From JAOABV01 sp039801465 (lineage in GTDB: Bacteria; Hydrothermota; Tepidihabitantia; Tepidihabitantales; CAIPLT01): a stretch of DNA of 64,000 nucleotides. This document shows positions 24,063 to 33,536 of this stretch, piece by piece. The stretch lies in assembly GCA_039801465.1 (NCBI GenBank), contig JBDRUT010000009.1:22696-86695 (forward strand). The letters run 5' to 3'. Position 1 is the first letter of the stretch. Each line of letters starts with the position of its first letter. The translations under genes were made by a program, and so were the position numbers. A model generated the notes under the pieces. It was not told the DNA's origin. It ran no database searches and worked only from the letters and a program-made list of their open reading frames with translations.

Positions 24063-26309
24063 ATGATAAATAGTTTTCTGCTAATAACTGTATTTTTACA
24101 ATTAGTGCATAGTGCAGATTCAATCTTTTTAACCAAAGCGAAATTTGCCGAAAATTTTCAAGATTCTATTAATATCCGTTGTCTTGCTCATTATCCTTAT
24201 GCAGCAGGAAGGGCAATTGCAATGGATAGCAACGCGGTTTTTGTCTCTTCAGGAACTGCAATTTTAATCTTTGACCGCGAAAACCCACAAGCTCCGATTA
24301 GTAGTATAATCACGCGCCATTTTGTCGCTCATTTATTTAGAAGTGAACAATATCTTTATGTTTTAAGTGGGGAATTTCCAGATTTATATACTAATCTTAT
24401 AATTTATGATGTTTCCGAACCATCATTGCCTAGACTGATTTGCCAACATCGGATTGAAGGCGTTTGTCGTGGTATCTATGTGAGAGGTCGATTTGCATAT
24501 GTGACCTCTATTTATCTTGGCAATTTAGGTGGACTTCGGATTTTTGATGTATCCAATCCGGCTAACCCGTTCCAAGTTAGTTATTTGCCTCTTCCGGGAG
24601 TCGGACCAATAGATATATCAGACAATTATGCTTTCTTGGTAGGCGCTGGCTTTTATATTATAGATATCTCAAATCCTTATGAACCAACTCAGATTTATCG
24701 TTGGCAGGCACCGGGAAATTTATATACGGTTGGAGATGCTAATATAAAGTGTGTTGGAAATATTCTATATTTTTCTGTTGGAGTATATGAAGATGATTTA
24801 GAGTATGGTGGACTTTTGACTTTTAATATAACTAATCCATCAAATCCGGTATTGATTGGATTCCATATCTTTTATAATGTAGAAACAAGTATGTCTGAAT
24901 GTCTAAACATAGAGGATACATTTGCTTATATCACTTATCTTTCATTTGGTGTAATTGTGGCTAATATCAGCAATCCAGCAAATCCAATTGTGATTTCTCA
25001 GTATGAACCCAGGTCCTTTGTAAGACAGCATACTGTTTCCAATCGTATAGTATATTTAGTAACAACATATGCATATGAGAAAATTGACTTTTCTAATTTC
25101 CAAAGTCCTACTTTACTATTTCGGTATGGGACTGAATTTCCAGGTTTCATAAATGATGTTTGGATAAAAAATGATTATGCATTTATTGTAACAGGTTCAT
25201 TTCCACTTGCGGTGTTTGATATTTCAAATCTGTCCCAGATTTCACCTTGTTACCTTTTTCAGGATACATCTATTCGTTATCATTGGTCAAATTCATTGTA
25301 TCTTGTAGACACAATGCTTTATATTGCCGGTCCCTATTTTTATATATTTAATATTGCTAATCCACAAAATCCAATATTTATTAACAGATGTGTTTTACCA
25401 TTTGAAGCCTTTAGAGTTAAGGTTCGTGGTAATTATGCCTATTTTGCTAGTAATTGGGGACTCGGAATATACGACATCACTAATTTAAATAACCCTGTTC
25501 TTGTTGGCCAATGTAATATTCCTGGCGGCGGTGCTGCTTGGGATATGGAATTGGTGGGAAATCGTGCTTATCTTGCAGGTTACCGGTCAGATGTAAATGG
25601 ATTATTTTGTATAATTGATATTTCTAATCCTCATTCACCATATTTCTTGTGCAATTATCCATTAACATCAGACCCATTTAGTTATGGTGTAACAGTAAGA
25701 AATGATACCGCTTATATTTCATTAGATACAGGCATCTTAATTCTTAATTGTGCAAATCCTTACTACCCTTTAGTAATAAGAAGGATATCCCTTCCCCGAA
25801 CGCAAGGTAGTGCCCTTAAACTTATTGGAAACCGATTATATGCATGTTGGGGATATGATGGTTTTTACATATTAGATATTTCAAACCTTACTACACCTGA
25901 AATCATTGGATATTATAATACGCCTGGTTTTACAAAGACAGCATTTGTTACTGATAATTTAATTCTTACTGCAGATGATTGGGGTGGCTATCATATTTTG
26001 CAATATTTAGGCGCTGGTTTTGAACAAACCGAAAGCAAAAGATTAGTGCCCAAGTTCAAGCTGAAAATTTTACCCCAACCAACAAAAAATTCTATTCTAA
26101 TTAAATATAGTGTGTCAAAGCAAAGTATAGTATCATTAGACATTTTAGATACCTTAGGCAGAATTAAAAAGAACATCAAAAAAGAGCAGATAAAACCCGG
26201 CAATTACCAGATGAATATAGATGTTTCCGATTTACCTGCAGGTGTCTATTTTGTGAGACTGAAACAAGAAAAAGAACAAGTTATTGAAAGACTTGTAATC
26301 GCAAAATAG
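24063..26309 (+). CDS. Secreted LVIVD-repeat beta-propeller protein with T9SS-like sorting tail (cassette B)
   Basis: From the ATG at 24063 the protein has 748 residues, matching its paralogue's 746. A frame 35 codons longer exists but runs into the preceding gene and hairpin. The N-terminus INSFLLITVFLQLVHSADS is a signal peptide. The repeats follow the same LVIVD pattern, for example YAFLVGAGFYIIDISNPYEP. The C-terminal sorting domain is almost identical at the DNA level to that of cassette A over about 220 bp (26083-26300 against 22625-22840), although the propellers have diverged strongly. It is exported and presumably surface-exposed; the target is unknown. Confidence 0.85.
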   Translation: MINSFLLITVFLQLVHSADSIFLTKAKFAENFQDSINIRCLAHYPYAAGRAIAMDSNAVFVSSGTAILIFDRENPQAPISSIITRHFVAHLFRSEQYLYVLSGEFPDLYTNLIIYDVSEPSLPRLICQHRIEGVCRGIYVRGRFAYVTSIYLGNLGGLRIFDVSNPANPFQVSYLPLPGVGPIDISDNYAFLVGAGFYIIDISNPYEPTQIYRWQAPGNLYTVGDANIKCVGNILYFSVGVYEDDLEYGGLLTFNITNPSNPVLIGFHIFYNVETSMSECLNIEDTFAYITYLSFGVIVANISNPANPIVISQYEPRSFVRQHTVSNRIVYLVTTYAYEKIDFSNFQSPTLLFRYGTEFPGFINDVWIKNDYAFIVTGSFPLAVFDISNLSQISPCYLFQDTSIRYHWSNSLYLVDTMLYIAGPYFYIFNIANPQNPIFINRCVLPFEAFRVKVRGNYAYFASNWGLGIYDITNLNNPVLVGQCNIPGGGAAWDMELVGNRAYLAGYRSDVNGLFCIIDISNPHSPYFLCNYPLTSDPFSYGVTVRNDTAYISLDTGILILNCANPYYPLVIRRISLPRTQGSALKLIGNRLYACWGYDGFYILDISNLTTPEIIGYYNTPGFTKTAFVTDNLILTADDWGGYHILQYLGAGFEQTESKRLVPKFKLKILPQPTKNSILIKYSVSKQSIVSLDILDTLGRIKKNIKKEQIKPGNYQMNIDVSDLPAGVYFVRLKQEKEQVIERLVIAK

Positions 26310-26928
26310 GATTTATTAAATTGGTTAAGATTAATTGGTCGGAGATGTTTTGATTTTAAAAATTTGTTTCTTCTTGTCTTGTTTATCGGGATTAAATAGG
26401 AATTCGTAAATTCGTCAAAAATAACCGGTCCAAAATATTAACTATTTCTGTTTCAATAAGTTATAATTTCAAGTCAAGCCCCCTAGCCCTGGGCTAGCCC
26501 TTGCTTAGCCGATTGTTATCTCATATGCGGCATAGTAGGTCGCCTATCAATTAGGTATTGAGCTTAGTTGATAGAATTTGTTTGGGGATAAAGATTAAGG
26601 CATTTAATGAATGTAATTGTTTTCTTTTACCGATAAGACCAAAGAAAAGTAAAAATAATTAATTTGGTAATACAATCATTTTTCTATGCTTTCGCTTGAT
26701 GCCTAAAACAAAAAGTATTTTTGTCCAATTACGACTTTGGTCGTTTTATAATATTTTACTAAATAAATATAATTATTTTCTTTTACCGATAAGACCAAAG
26801 AAAAGCAAAAATAATTAATTTGGTAATACAATCATTTTTCTATGTTTTCGCTTGGTGTCTAAAACAAGAACTATTTTTGCCCGATTACGGTTGTCACTGC
26901 TTTTTAATTTACTATGAAAGTTAGATGA
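26310..26928. repeat. Gene-free region: 12-bp-period palindromic array and a 120-bp direct repeat
   Basis: No gene is supported. Around 26480-26575 lies a GC-rich segment with GGGCTAGCCC (26491-26500) and GTCGCCTAT (26539-26547), whose reverse complement resembles 56076-56185. Positions 26614-26733 and 26770-26889 are a direct repeat of about 120 bp with an offset of 156 bp and close to 90% identity by eye. Each repeat contains TTTTCTTT and AAAGAAAA arms around TACCGATAAGACC. Confidence 0.7.
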
Positions 26929-28038
26929 TTATTTAAGGTTATCAATCTGACATAATAACTTTTCTTTACCGGCTTTTGCTTTGTTGCCAAAAGGTCCTTG
27001 TCTAATATCGGCTAATTCTTGTTTCGCAGTTTTTATAATTTCTTGACTAATTTGATTCTTGCCTTTGAGATTCTCAAATGCTGAAGCACCAGCAATTCTG
27101 CCTTCAAGCATTGCAGTTGATGCTTCTTCAATGCCTGAAACATCGCCGGCAACAAAGATACCTGGTTGGGATGTTTCCATATTTTCATTATGCCAGGCAA
27201 CATTGCCACCAAGTTCTAGAATATACATCATTTTACAACCGGCTTGATATAAAAGTTCGGACAGAGGTGATAAACCAACTGCGAGACAAATCATATCTAC
27301 TTTTAATCGCTTTTCCGTTCCTTTGATTGGTCGATATTTCTTATCCACTTTTGTAATCACCGCACCTGTGACACAATCTTTGCCTAATGCATATTTTATC
27401 GTGTAAGAAGTCAAAATTGGCACACCGGCTCTTTGTAATTTTGCAGCGTGAACATGATATCCGCCGATTTTCGGCATAATCTCTATCACGCATACTACTT
27501 CTATTCCGGCTTGAAGCATTTGATAGGATACAATCAATCCGATATTGCCCGACCCTACCATCAAAGCCCTCTTTCCAGGTAAAACTCCATGCACATTCAT
27601 TAATGTCTGAACTGCACCGGCACCATAAACTCCAGGTAAATCATTATTAGGAAAGGCAATTAAATTTTCTTGAGCACCAGTAGCAAAGATAATTTGTGGT
27701 GCATAGACCTTAAAAAACTCATCTTTTTGAACAATTCCTAAAATATTATTTTCAAAATATCCAATCGCTGATGCATTAAGCAAAAGCGTTATATTGGGAT
27801 GTTGAATTTTCTGTGCCAAGATTTGAGCAATATCAATTCCCCGAACTCCACAATAGTGGCTTTTTGAGCCAAAAAATTTATGGGTCTGTTTTATTAGTTG
27901 ACCACCAACAACCGGATTATCATCAATGATGACGACTTTAGCGCCAAGTTCGGCGGAAACAATACCGGCTGAGAGACCGGCGGGTCCAGCACCGACAATC
28001 GCAATTTCGAATTCTTTATCAAACTTGCTAATCGGCAA
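26929..28038 (-). CDS. FAD-dependent oxidoreductase (HcnB / sarcosine oxidase alpha-like)
   Basis: The 369-residue flavoprotein has the FAD Rossmann motif EIAIVGAGPAGLSAGIVSAE near residue 12, an ATGAQE motif, and a second nucleotide motif ALMVGSGNIGLIVSYQ. GIFVAGDVSGIEEASTAMLEG near the C-terminus is the second FAD contact. It resembles the NAD(P)/FAD subunits of amino-acid dehydrogenases and sarcosine oxidase, which work with a small 2Fe-2S subunit. That partner is the next gene upstream, overlapping by 11 bp. It starts with TTG (28036-28038), with AGAGG 6 nt upstream. The substrate is unknown; D-amino acids, proline derivatives or sarcosine are candidates. Confidence 0.82.
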   Translation of the reverse strand: MPISKFDKEFEIAIVGAGPAGLSAGIVSAELGAKVVIIDDNPVVGGQLIKQTHKFFGSKSHYCGVRGIDIAQILAQKIQHPNITLLLNASAIGYFENNILGIVQKDEFFKVYAPQIIFATGAQENLIAFPNNDLPGVYGAGAVQTLMNVHGVLPGKRALMVGSGNIGLIVSYQMLQAGIEVVCVIEIMPKIGGYHVHAAKLQRAGVPILTSYTIKYALGKDCVTGAVITKVDKKYRPIKGTEKRLKVDMICLAVGLSPLSELLYQAGCKMMYILELGGNVAWHNENMETSQPGIFVAGDVSGIEEASTAMLEGRIAGASAFENLKGKNQISQEIIKTAKQELADIRQGPFGNKAKAGKEKLLCQIDNLK

Positions 28039-28390
28039 TCTTACCTCTTCCTATTTGTCTTGTTATTCTCATTCCTTCTTTCAATGGTTCAACACAAACC
28101 ATTACATTAGGTTTAGAATTCACAGTCATTAAGCAAGAAGAACATTTACCAACCGCACAGAAAAAACCACGCGGGCGTTTCATCTTTTCCGTTATCCGAA
28201 AAACTTTTATGCCGTTGGCAATTAATGCTGCGGCAATTGGTTCGCCTTCATAACCTTTTAATTCTTTATCCTCAAAATAAAATTTTACCAATTTACCTTT
28301 TGTAAAAGTCAAAATTGGATGGCTATTAATACGATAATTATCTTGTGTAATTTTCTTGCGATGTTTATTTTTACAAATTTTCTTGGACAT
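28028..28390 (-). CDS. 2Fe-2S ferredoxin-like subunit (HcnA/SoxA N-terminal type)
   Basis: This 120-residue protein has the plant-type 2Fe-2S pattern of the family: Cys78, Cys83 and Cys86 in CAVGKCSSC and Cys99 in VCVEPL. The preceding GYEGEPIAAALIANG is typical too. The first 20 residues are very basic and may be an extension or an incorrect start. It overlaps purQ by 20 bp at its start and the flavoprotein gene by 11 bp at its end, so translation is coupled and the two form a heteromeric dehydrogenase. The catalytic, amine-oxidising subunit is not nearby. Confidence 0.82.
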   Translation of the reverse strand: MSKKICKNKHRKKITQDNYRINSHPILTFTKGKLVKFYFEDKELKGYEGEPIAAALIANGIKVFRITEKMKRPRGFFCAVGKCSSCLMTVNSKPNVMVCVEPLKEGMRITRQIGRGKIAD

Positions 28391-29156
28391 AGTTCACTGC
28401 ATTATGAAATATTTTTAGACCAATCGGGTTTTTGACTTTTTGCCGATGCCAACTAGGATGTTGATAGATTGAAACAAATCGCTCCGGATGTGGCATCAAG
28501 CCAAAAATGCGACCCGTAATATCACAGATTCCTGCGATATTTTCAATCGAACCATTAGGATTAAACGGATAACCTGCTTTATTACCGTTTTCGTCAACAT
28601 AAGTAAGAGTAATTAGATTATTCTCTTTTATTTTTTTTAGTGTTGTCTTATTATCAACAACAAATTTTCCTTCAGCATGAGCCACTGGTAACATAAAAAC
28701 TTCTTCAATTCCTTTAGTAAAAATACAAGCGGATTGAGGATTGGCTTTAAGGTATATCCATCGACATTCAAACCGATTGGAATCATTGACATCTAAGGTA
28801 ACTGTTTGCTTCGCAAAATAGTGAGGAAATCCAGGAAGCATACCGGCTTTAACTAAAACTTGAAAACCATTACATATTCCTAAGATAAGTTTTCCGTCAT
28901 TAATGAATTTCTCAAGATAATCTTTAAAGATAAATTGTAATTCATTAGCGAGTATCTTACCGGCACTTATATAGTCACCGTAAGTAAAACCTCCGGGAAT
29001 ACATAAGATGTGATAATTATTGATAAGATGTTTATTTCGCTTAAAAATACTTAATAGTATCCGCTCGGCTTTAGCCCCAGCAAGTTCGAATGCGTAAATC
29101 GTCTCAGCATCACAATTAGTTCCTGCAGTAAAAAGTACTGCGACTTTTACTTTCAC
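28371..29156 (-). CDS. purQ: Phosphoribosylformylglycinamidine synthase, glutaminase subunit
   Basis: PurQ releases ammonia from glutamine for the fourth step of purine synthesis with PurL and PurS. At 261 residues it is of the longer PurQ type. The nucleophile Cys is in LGICNGFQVL near residue 101, and the His and Glu are in GLMPHPER. The glutamine-site feature CIPGGFTYGDYISAG is present. It starts with GTG (29154-29156). The acetyl-CoA synthetase gene ends 52 bp upstream. Another purine gene, purM, lies 18 kb away at 47436. Confidence 0.93.
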   Translation of the reverse strand: MKVKVAVLFTAGTNCDAETIYAFELAGAKAERILLSIFKRNKHLINNYHILCIPGGFTYGDYISAGKILANELQFIFKDYLEKFINDGKLILGICNGFQVLVKAGMLPGFPHYFAKQTVTLDVNDSNRFECRWIYLKANPQSACIFTKGIEEVFMLPVAHAEGKFVVDNKTTLKKIKENNLITLTYVDENGNKAGYPFNPNGSIENIAGICDITGRIFGLMPHPERFVSIYQHPSWHRQKVKNPIGLKIFHNAVNYVQENL

Positions 29157-29208
29157 TTTCTATTTGAATTAAAAATATTGGTTCTGATTATTAATAATAA
29201 AAGAATAC

Positions 29209-31323
29209 TCACCCAATTAAAAATCTGGCATCAATTGCAACTGCGCCTTTTCCTTGCTCGTAGACAACAAATGGATTTATATCGATTTCAGTAAATTCAG
29301 GAAATTCTACTGCCAGTTGAGAAAGTCTTAATAACGATTCCTCGATTGTTTTAATATCTGCCGGTCCTTTGCCTCGAAAACCTTTTAATATTTTATATCC
29401 CTTTATTTCTTGAATCATATGGGTCGCAGCCAATTCTAATATTGGACAAACACGAAAACTAATGTCTCTTAAGACTTCAACATAAATCCCGCCTAATCCG
29501 AACATAATGATTGAACCAAATTGCGGGTCTTTTTTTATACCGAGAATTGTCTCAACGCCCTTATCTGCCATCTTTTGCAATAAGAAACCTTCAATTTTAG
29601 CATTGGGTTTAATCTTTCTAATATTTTCTGACATTTCTTTATATTTCTGTAGCAACTCTTCATCATTACCAATATCAATTGCAACTCCGCCAACTTCGGT
29701 CTTATGTAAAATATCTGATGAAACAACTTTAAGCACAACCGGAAAACCAATTTCTTTACTTCGGGCAATCAATTCATCTTCATTATGGACTAACACATTA
29801 GGCAGTATCGGAATTTTATAAGCCTTAAGAATTTGATAACCTTCTGGTTCAGAGATAAAATGGGGCATTCGTTTTTTTGCCGTTTGAATGATTGTTTCAA
29901 CTTGTTTTCGGTCAACATCATCAAAGACTTTGATTTCAGTCGGCGGTAAATTAATCCACTCCTGAAAATCGCACATATCCGCCAGCGCTTTTGCTGCAAT
30001 TTCAGGAAATGGATAATACGGAATTCTTGCTTTCCATAAAGTTCGAATCACTTCTTTAGTATTTTCTAATGATAGTAAACAACCCATTACTGGTTTTGCG
30101 TAATTAGGTGCAATGGCGCTAATTTCTTCAGCAACAACTTTAGTTTCTGCCATTAGAGTTGGTGTCCAGATACAAATTATGCCGTCAACATTCTCGTCTT
30201 CCAGTAGTAATTTTAATGCCTCTCGATACCTTTTCTCATCCGAATCACCAATCACATCAAGCGGATTGTTAATACTTGCCGACGAAGGTAAAAATGTTCT
30301 CAGTTTTGTTTTGGTTGATTCAGAAAATTGAGAGAGCACAAGTCCATTTCTAATTACGGAATCAGTTGCCATAATACCCATCCCACCAGCATTAGTAATT
30401 ATTGCGACTCTTCGGCTTTTCGGTAATGGCTGTCCTGAGAATGCCTTGGCATAATCAAAAAGTTCGCTAACTGTATCAACACGAATAATGCCACATTGAT
30501 GTAAAAACGCATTATACGCTTCATCAGAACCAGCCAATGCACCAGTGTGCGACGAAGCGGCTTTGGCACCTTCTGTAGTTCGACCCGCCTTTATTGCTAA
30601 AATTGGTTTGCCGATTTTACTCGTAACTTCTGTCGCAATTTTAAGAAATCTTCTCGGTTCCACTAAATCTTCTAAATATAAGATTATCGCTTTAGTCTGT
30701 TCGTCATCTCTAAGATATTCGAGCAGATCATTTTCATTAATATCGGCTTTATTTCCAATCGAAATGAATTTAGAAAGTCCGATTCCTTCGGCTTCAGCAT
30801 ATTCTAATGCAGTAACCCCGACTGCACCGCTTTGACTAATAAATGCAATATTCCCTGATTCAGGAACCGCCTTACCAAAAGTTGCGAACAGATTCACGCG
30901 ATGGTCTGTGTTAATAAGACCAAAACAGTTAGGACCAATCAAAGATAGATTGTGTTTGCTTGCAATCTCTTTAACTCGTTTTTCAAGTTTTGCTCCGCTT
31001 TCACCAATTTCTTTAAATCCCGCAGAGATAATTATTGCGCCTTTGACACCTTTTTGTCCACATTCTTCAATCACTTCCGGAACAATCGGTGCTGGAACAA
31101 TTATTACTGCTAAATCAATCTCATCAGGGATATGAAGTACTGAAGGATAGGCTTTAACCCCTAAGACACTACGAACAGTTGGATTTACTGGATAAACAAT
31201 ACCAGTAAATCCATTCAAAAGGATATTCGCAAAAGTCGCTTGTCCGACACTTCCTTTTTTCGTTGATGCACCAATTACTGCAATTGACCTGGGCCAGAAG
31301 ATAAACTTAAGATTTGGGTTCAT
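29209..31323 (-). CDS. Acetyl-CoA synthetase (ADP-forming), fused alpha-beta chain
   Basis: The 704-residue enzyme converts acetyl-CoA, ADP and phosphate to acetate, CoA and ATP, conserving energy in fermenters. The domain order is CoA binding (IAVIGASTKKGSVGQATFAN, residues 13-32), succinyl-CoA-ligase-like with NIAFISQSGAVG, then ASSHTGALAGSDEAYNAFL carrying the phospho-histidine near 258, then an ATP-grasp domain from about 480 to the end. Fusion of alpha and beta is common in bacteria and some archaea. It lies beside an acetyl-CoA hydrolase/transferase fusion, consistent with acyl-CoA to acetate conversion. Other acyl-CoA substrates are possible. Confidence 0.93.
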   Translation of the reverse strand: MNPNLKFIFWPRSIAVIGASTKKGSVGQATFANILLNGFTGIVYPVNPTVRSVLGVKAYPSVLHIPDEIDLAVIIVPAPIVPEVIEECGQKGVKGAIIISAGFKEIGESGAKLEKRVKEIASKHNLSLIGPNCFGLINTDHRVNLFATFGKAVPESGNIAFISQSGAVGVTALEYAEAEGIGLSKFISIGNKADINENDLLEYLRDDEQTKAIILYLEDLVEPRRFLKIATEVTSKIGKPILAIKAGRTTEGAKAASSHTGALAGSDEAYNAFLHQCGIIRVDTVSELFDYAKAFSGQPLPKSRRVAIITNAGGMGIMATDSVIRNGLVLSQFSESTKTKLRTFLPSSASINNPLDVIGDSDEKRYREALKLLLEDENVDGIICIWTPTLMAETKVVAEEISAIAPNYAKPVMGCLLSLENTKEVIRTLWKARIPYYPFPEIAAKALADMCDFQEWINLPPTEIKVFDDVDRKQVETIIQTAKKRMPHFISEPEGYQILKAYKIPILPNVLVHNEDELIARSKEIGFPVVLKVVSSDILHKTEVGGVAIDIGNDEELLQKYKEMSENIRKIKPNAKIEGFLLQKMADKGVETILGIKKDPQFGSIIMFGLGGIYVEVLRDISFRVCPILELAATHMIQEIKGYKILKGFRGKGPADIKTIEESLLRLSQLAVEFPEFTEIDINPFVVYEQGKGAVAIDARFLIG

Positions 31324-31421
31324 TAGTAAAATTTTAATTTATCTCAATTAAATAAAAACACATCAATTCAAAAACATCATCTAAGCGGCATCAATGTCCG
31401 ATTCAGTTTTTTCCGACATAT

Positions 31422-33260
31422 TCATTCTGAAAACATCATCACTAATTTGTATACGCCGTCTTCCCAACTGGTCTTGACCGGATAACCCATTTTATGTGTT
31501 AATCGATAAGCACCGATATTGGTATCTAAGACATAGCCAACAAATCCTTTGATTCCTTTCATTCGCGCAATTTTGATTAAGGTAGAAAAGAGTGCAGTTC
31601 CGACTTTTTTATTTTGCCAATCATCCGCAACCACAAATGCAAATTCCGCAAGACCAGTAGCTTTATCTAAGGCATAACGCGCAACACCAATAATTTTTTC
31701 TTGACCGGCTTGCTTTAAAACCGCAACGATTGCCATCTCGTTTTCATAATCAACATTGACAAATTTTGCCAATCTATCATGCGGCATTGCATTAATATAA
31801 GAGAAGAAACGGTAATAAATTGTCTGTTGCGAAAAGGTATAGAAAAGTTCTCTTAACAATGGTTCATCAGTTGGTTTTATTGGTCTAATAAAAAGCTTTT
31901 GACCATCTTTTGTTTCTGCCCAGGTTTCCAATTCTTCAGGATAACGAGCTTGAACCAATGGTAATTCTGGTTGGTCTTGATAAACATATTTTAACTCTTT
32001 AGCTTTTTTCAGAAGCTCGGCTCGGAATTTGGGATGGGCAATTGAAATTAGAGATAATGCCCGTTCTCGAATTGTCTTTCCGTATAAGTTCGCAATGCCC
32101 CATTCTGTGACAACATAATGGACATCGCCCCGAGTAGTTACAACACCGGCGCCTTCAGATAGGTGTGGAACAATTCTTGACTTGGTTCCATCAGACCTTA
32201 CTGAGGGTACAACAATTATCGGTTTACCATTTTTTGACCTTGCTGCGCCTCTTACAAAATCTAACTGACCACCAATACCTGAATAAAAAAGATAACCAAT
32301 AGAATCCGCGCAGACCTGACCAGTCAAATCTATTTCAATTGCAGAATTAATTGATACCATATTATCATTTTGAGCAATAATAAATGGGTCATTTGTGTAG
32401 TCAACCGGATGAAATTCAAAAAATGGATTATTATCAAGATATTGGTATAATCTCTTTGTACCCATTGCAAATGAAGCAATGGCTTTTCCTTTATGTAGAG
32501 TCTTTTTTCGGTTGGTAATCACTCCTTTTTCAATGAGGTCGATTAAATTATCCGAAAAGACTTCAGTGTGAATACCAATATCCTTCTTATCCTGTAAAAA
32601 ATCTAATAATGCAGTGGGCACGCCACCGTAGCCAACTTGGATTGTCGAACCGTCTTCAATTAAGTCCGAAACATTTTTCGCAATCCTCTTTACAATTTCT
32701 GGTTGGGCTTTAACTGTAAACTCTAATAATGGTTCTTCAGAATAAACCAAATAATCAATATCATTAATATGAATAAAAGAATCTCCTAAGGTTCTTGGCA
32801 TATTAGGATTGATTTCCGCAATCACAATTTTAGCAGATTCAGCTGCTGGTTTAGTAATATCAACTGAGATGCCAAAACTACAATAACCATGTTCATCCGG
32901 TAAAGAAACAGTAATTAGAGCAACATCTATTGGCAATCTGCCGGAACGGAAAAGTCTTGGGATTTCTGATAAGAAAATTGGTGTATAATCCGCTCCACCT
33001 TGCCAAACTCTTTCTCTTAAATCTCTGCCAATAAAGAAAGTATTCGTGCGAAATTTACCAGCCAAAGTTTCCTGAGCATAGTCAACAATTCCTAAATTAA
33101 GAATCTGGGTAATTTCAACATCTTCCGCTGGTGCGGATGTAATTGCTTTAACTAATGATTGTGGTGAACCACAGGCAGAGCCAATAAATACCCGATAACC
33201 AGATTTTATTGCTTTTATTGCTTCTTCAGGCTTAATTATTCTTTTTTTCCAATCTTTCAT
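31422..33260 (-). CDS. Acetyl-CoA hydrolase/transferase fused to a GNAT acetyltransferase
   Basis: Residues 1 to about 435 match the acetyl-CoA hydrolase / 4-hydroxybutyrate CoA-transferase family: GYRVFIGSACGSPQSLVKAI, INSAIEIDLTGQV and FYSGIGGQLDFVRGA, with the Glu expected to form the acyl-CoA anhydride. Residues about 450-612 are a GNAT acetyltransferase domain with FAFVVADDWQNKKVGTALFS. The GNAT part may acetylate a protein, possibly regulating the neighbouring acetyl-CoA synthetase, but that is inference. The promoter TTGACA-16 bp-TATACT ends 7 nt before the ATG with no ribosome site, so it should be leaderless. Confidence 0.88.
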   Translation of the reverse strand: MKDWKKRIIKPEEAIKAIKSGYRVFIGSACGSPQSLVKAITSAPAEDVEITQILNLGIVDYAQETLAGKFRTNTFFIGRDLRERVWQGGADYTPIFLSEIPRLFRSGRLPIDVALITVSLPDEHGYCSFGISVDITKPAAESAKIVIAEINPNMPRTLGDSFIHINDIDYLVYSEEPLLEFTVKAQPEIVKRIAKNVSDLIEDGSTIQVGYGGVPTALLDFLQDKKDIGIHTEVFSDNLIDLIEKGVITNRKKTLHKGKAIASFAMGTKRLYQYLDNNPFFEFHPVDYTNDPFIIAQNDNMVSINSAIEIDLTGQVCADSIGYLFYSGIGGQLDFVRGAARSKNGKPIIVVPSVRSDGTKSRIVPHLSEGAGVVTTRGDVHYVVTEWGIANLYGKTIRERALSLISIAHPKFRAELLKKAKELKYVYQDQPELPLVQARYPEELETWAETKDGQKLFIRPIKPTDEPLLRELFYTFSQQTIYYRFFSYINAMPHDRLAKFVNVDYENEMAIVAVLKQAGQEKIIGVARYALDKATGLAEFAFVVADDWQNKKVGTALFSTLIKIARMKGIKGFVGYVLDTNIGAYRLTHKMGYPVKTSWEDGVYKLVMMFSE

Positions 33261-33267
33261 AGCAAAA

Positions 33268-33295
33268 AGTATAATGATAATAATTCATTTGTCAA
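33268..33295 (-). promoter_or_regulatory. Promoter of the CoA-transferase-GNAT gene, leaderless type
   Basis: On the minus strand TTGACA (33290-33295) and TATACT (33268-33273) flank a 16-bp spacer. Seven bases separate the -10 from the ATG at 33260. Confidence 0.75.
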
Positions 33296-33536
33296 TAAAA
33301 TTAGTATAAGACTTCTAACCCAAAAACTCCAAGAGAAACCTCGACAATACTCGTCCAGAAAAAAATCAGTGATCTCCGTAGTCTTGGGGTCAAACAAAGA
33401 TTATTGCCGACACGCTAACCCTAATCTCTCATTTGACATTTTTTAATAATCCATTATTATTTTGATAATTTGACACTGGTATCAAAATGTATCTTTAGAG
33501 CTCCTGAAATAAATTCAGGGTGACAATTACAATATT

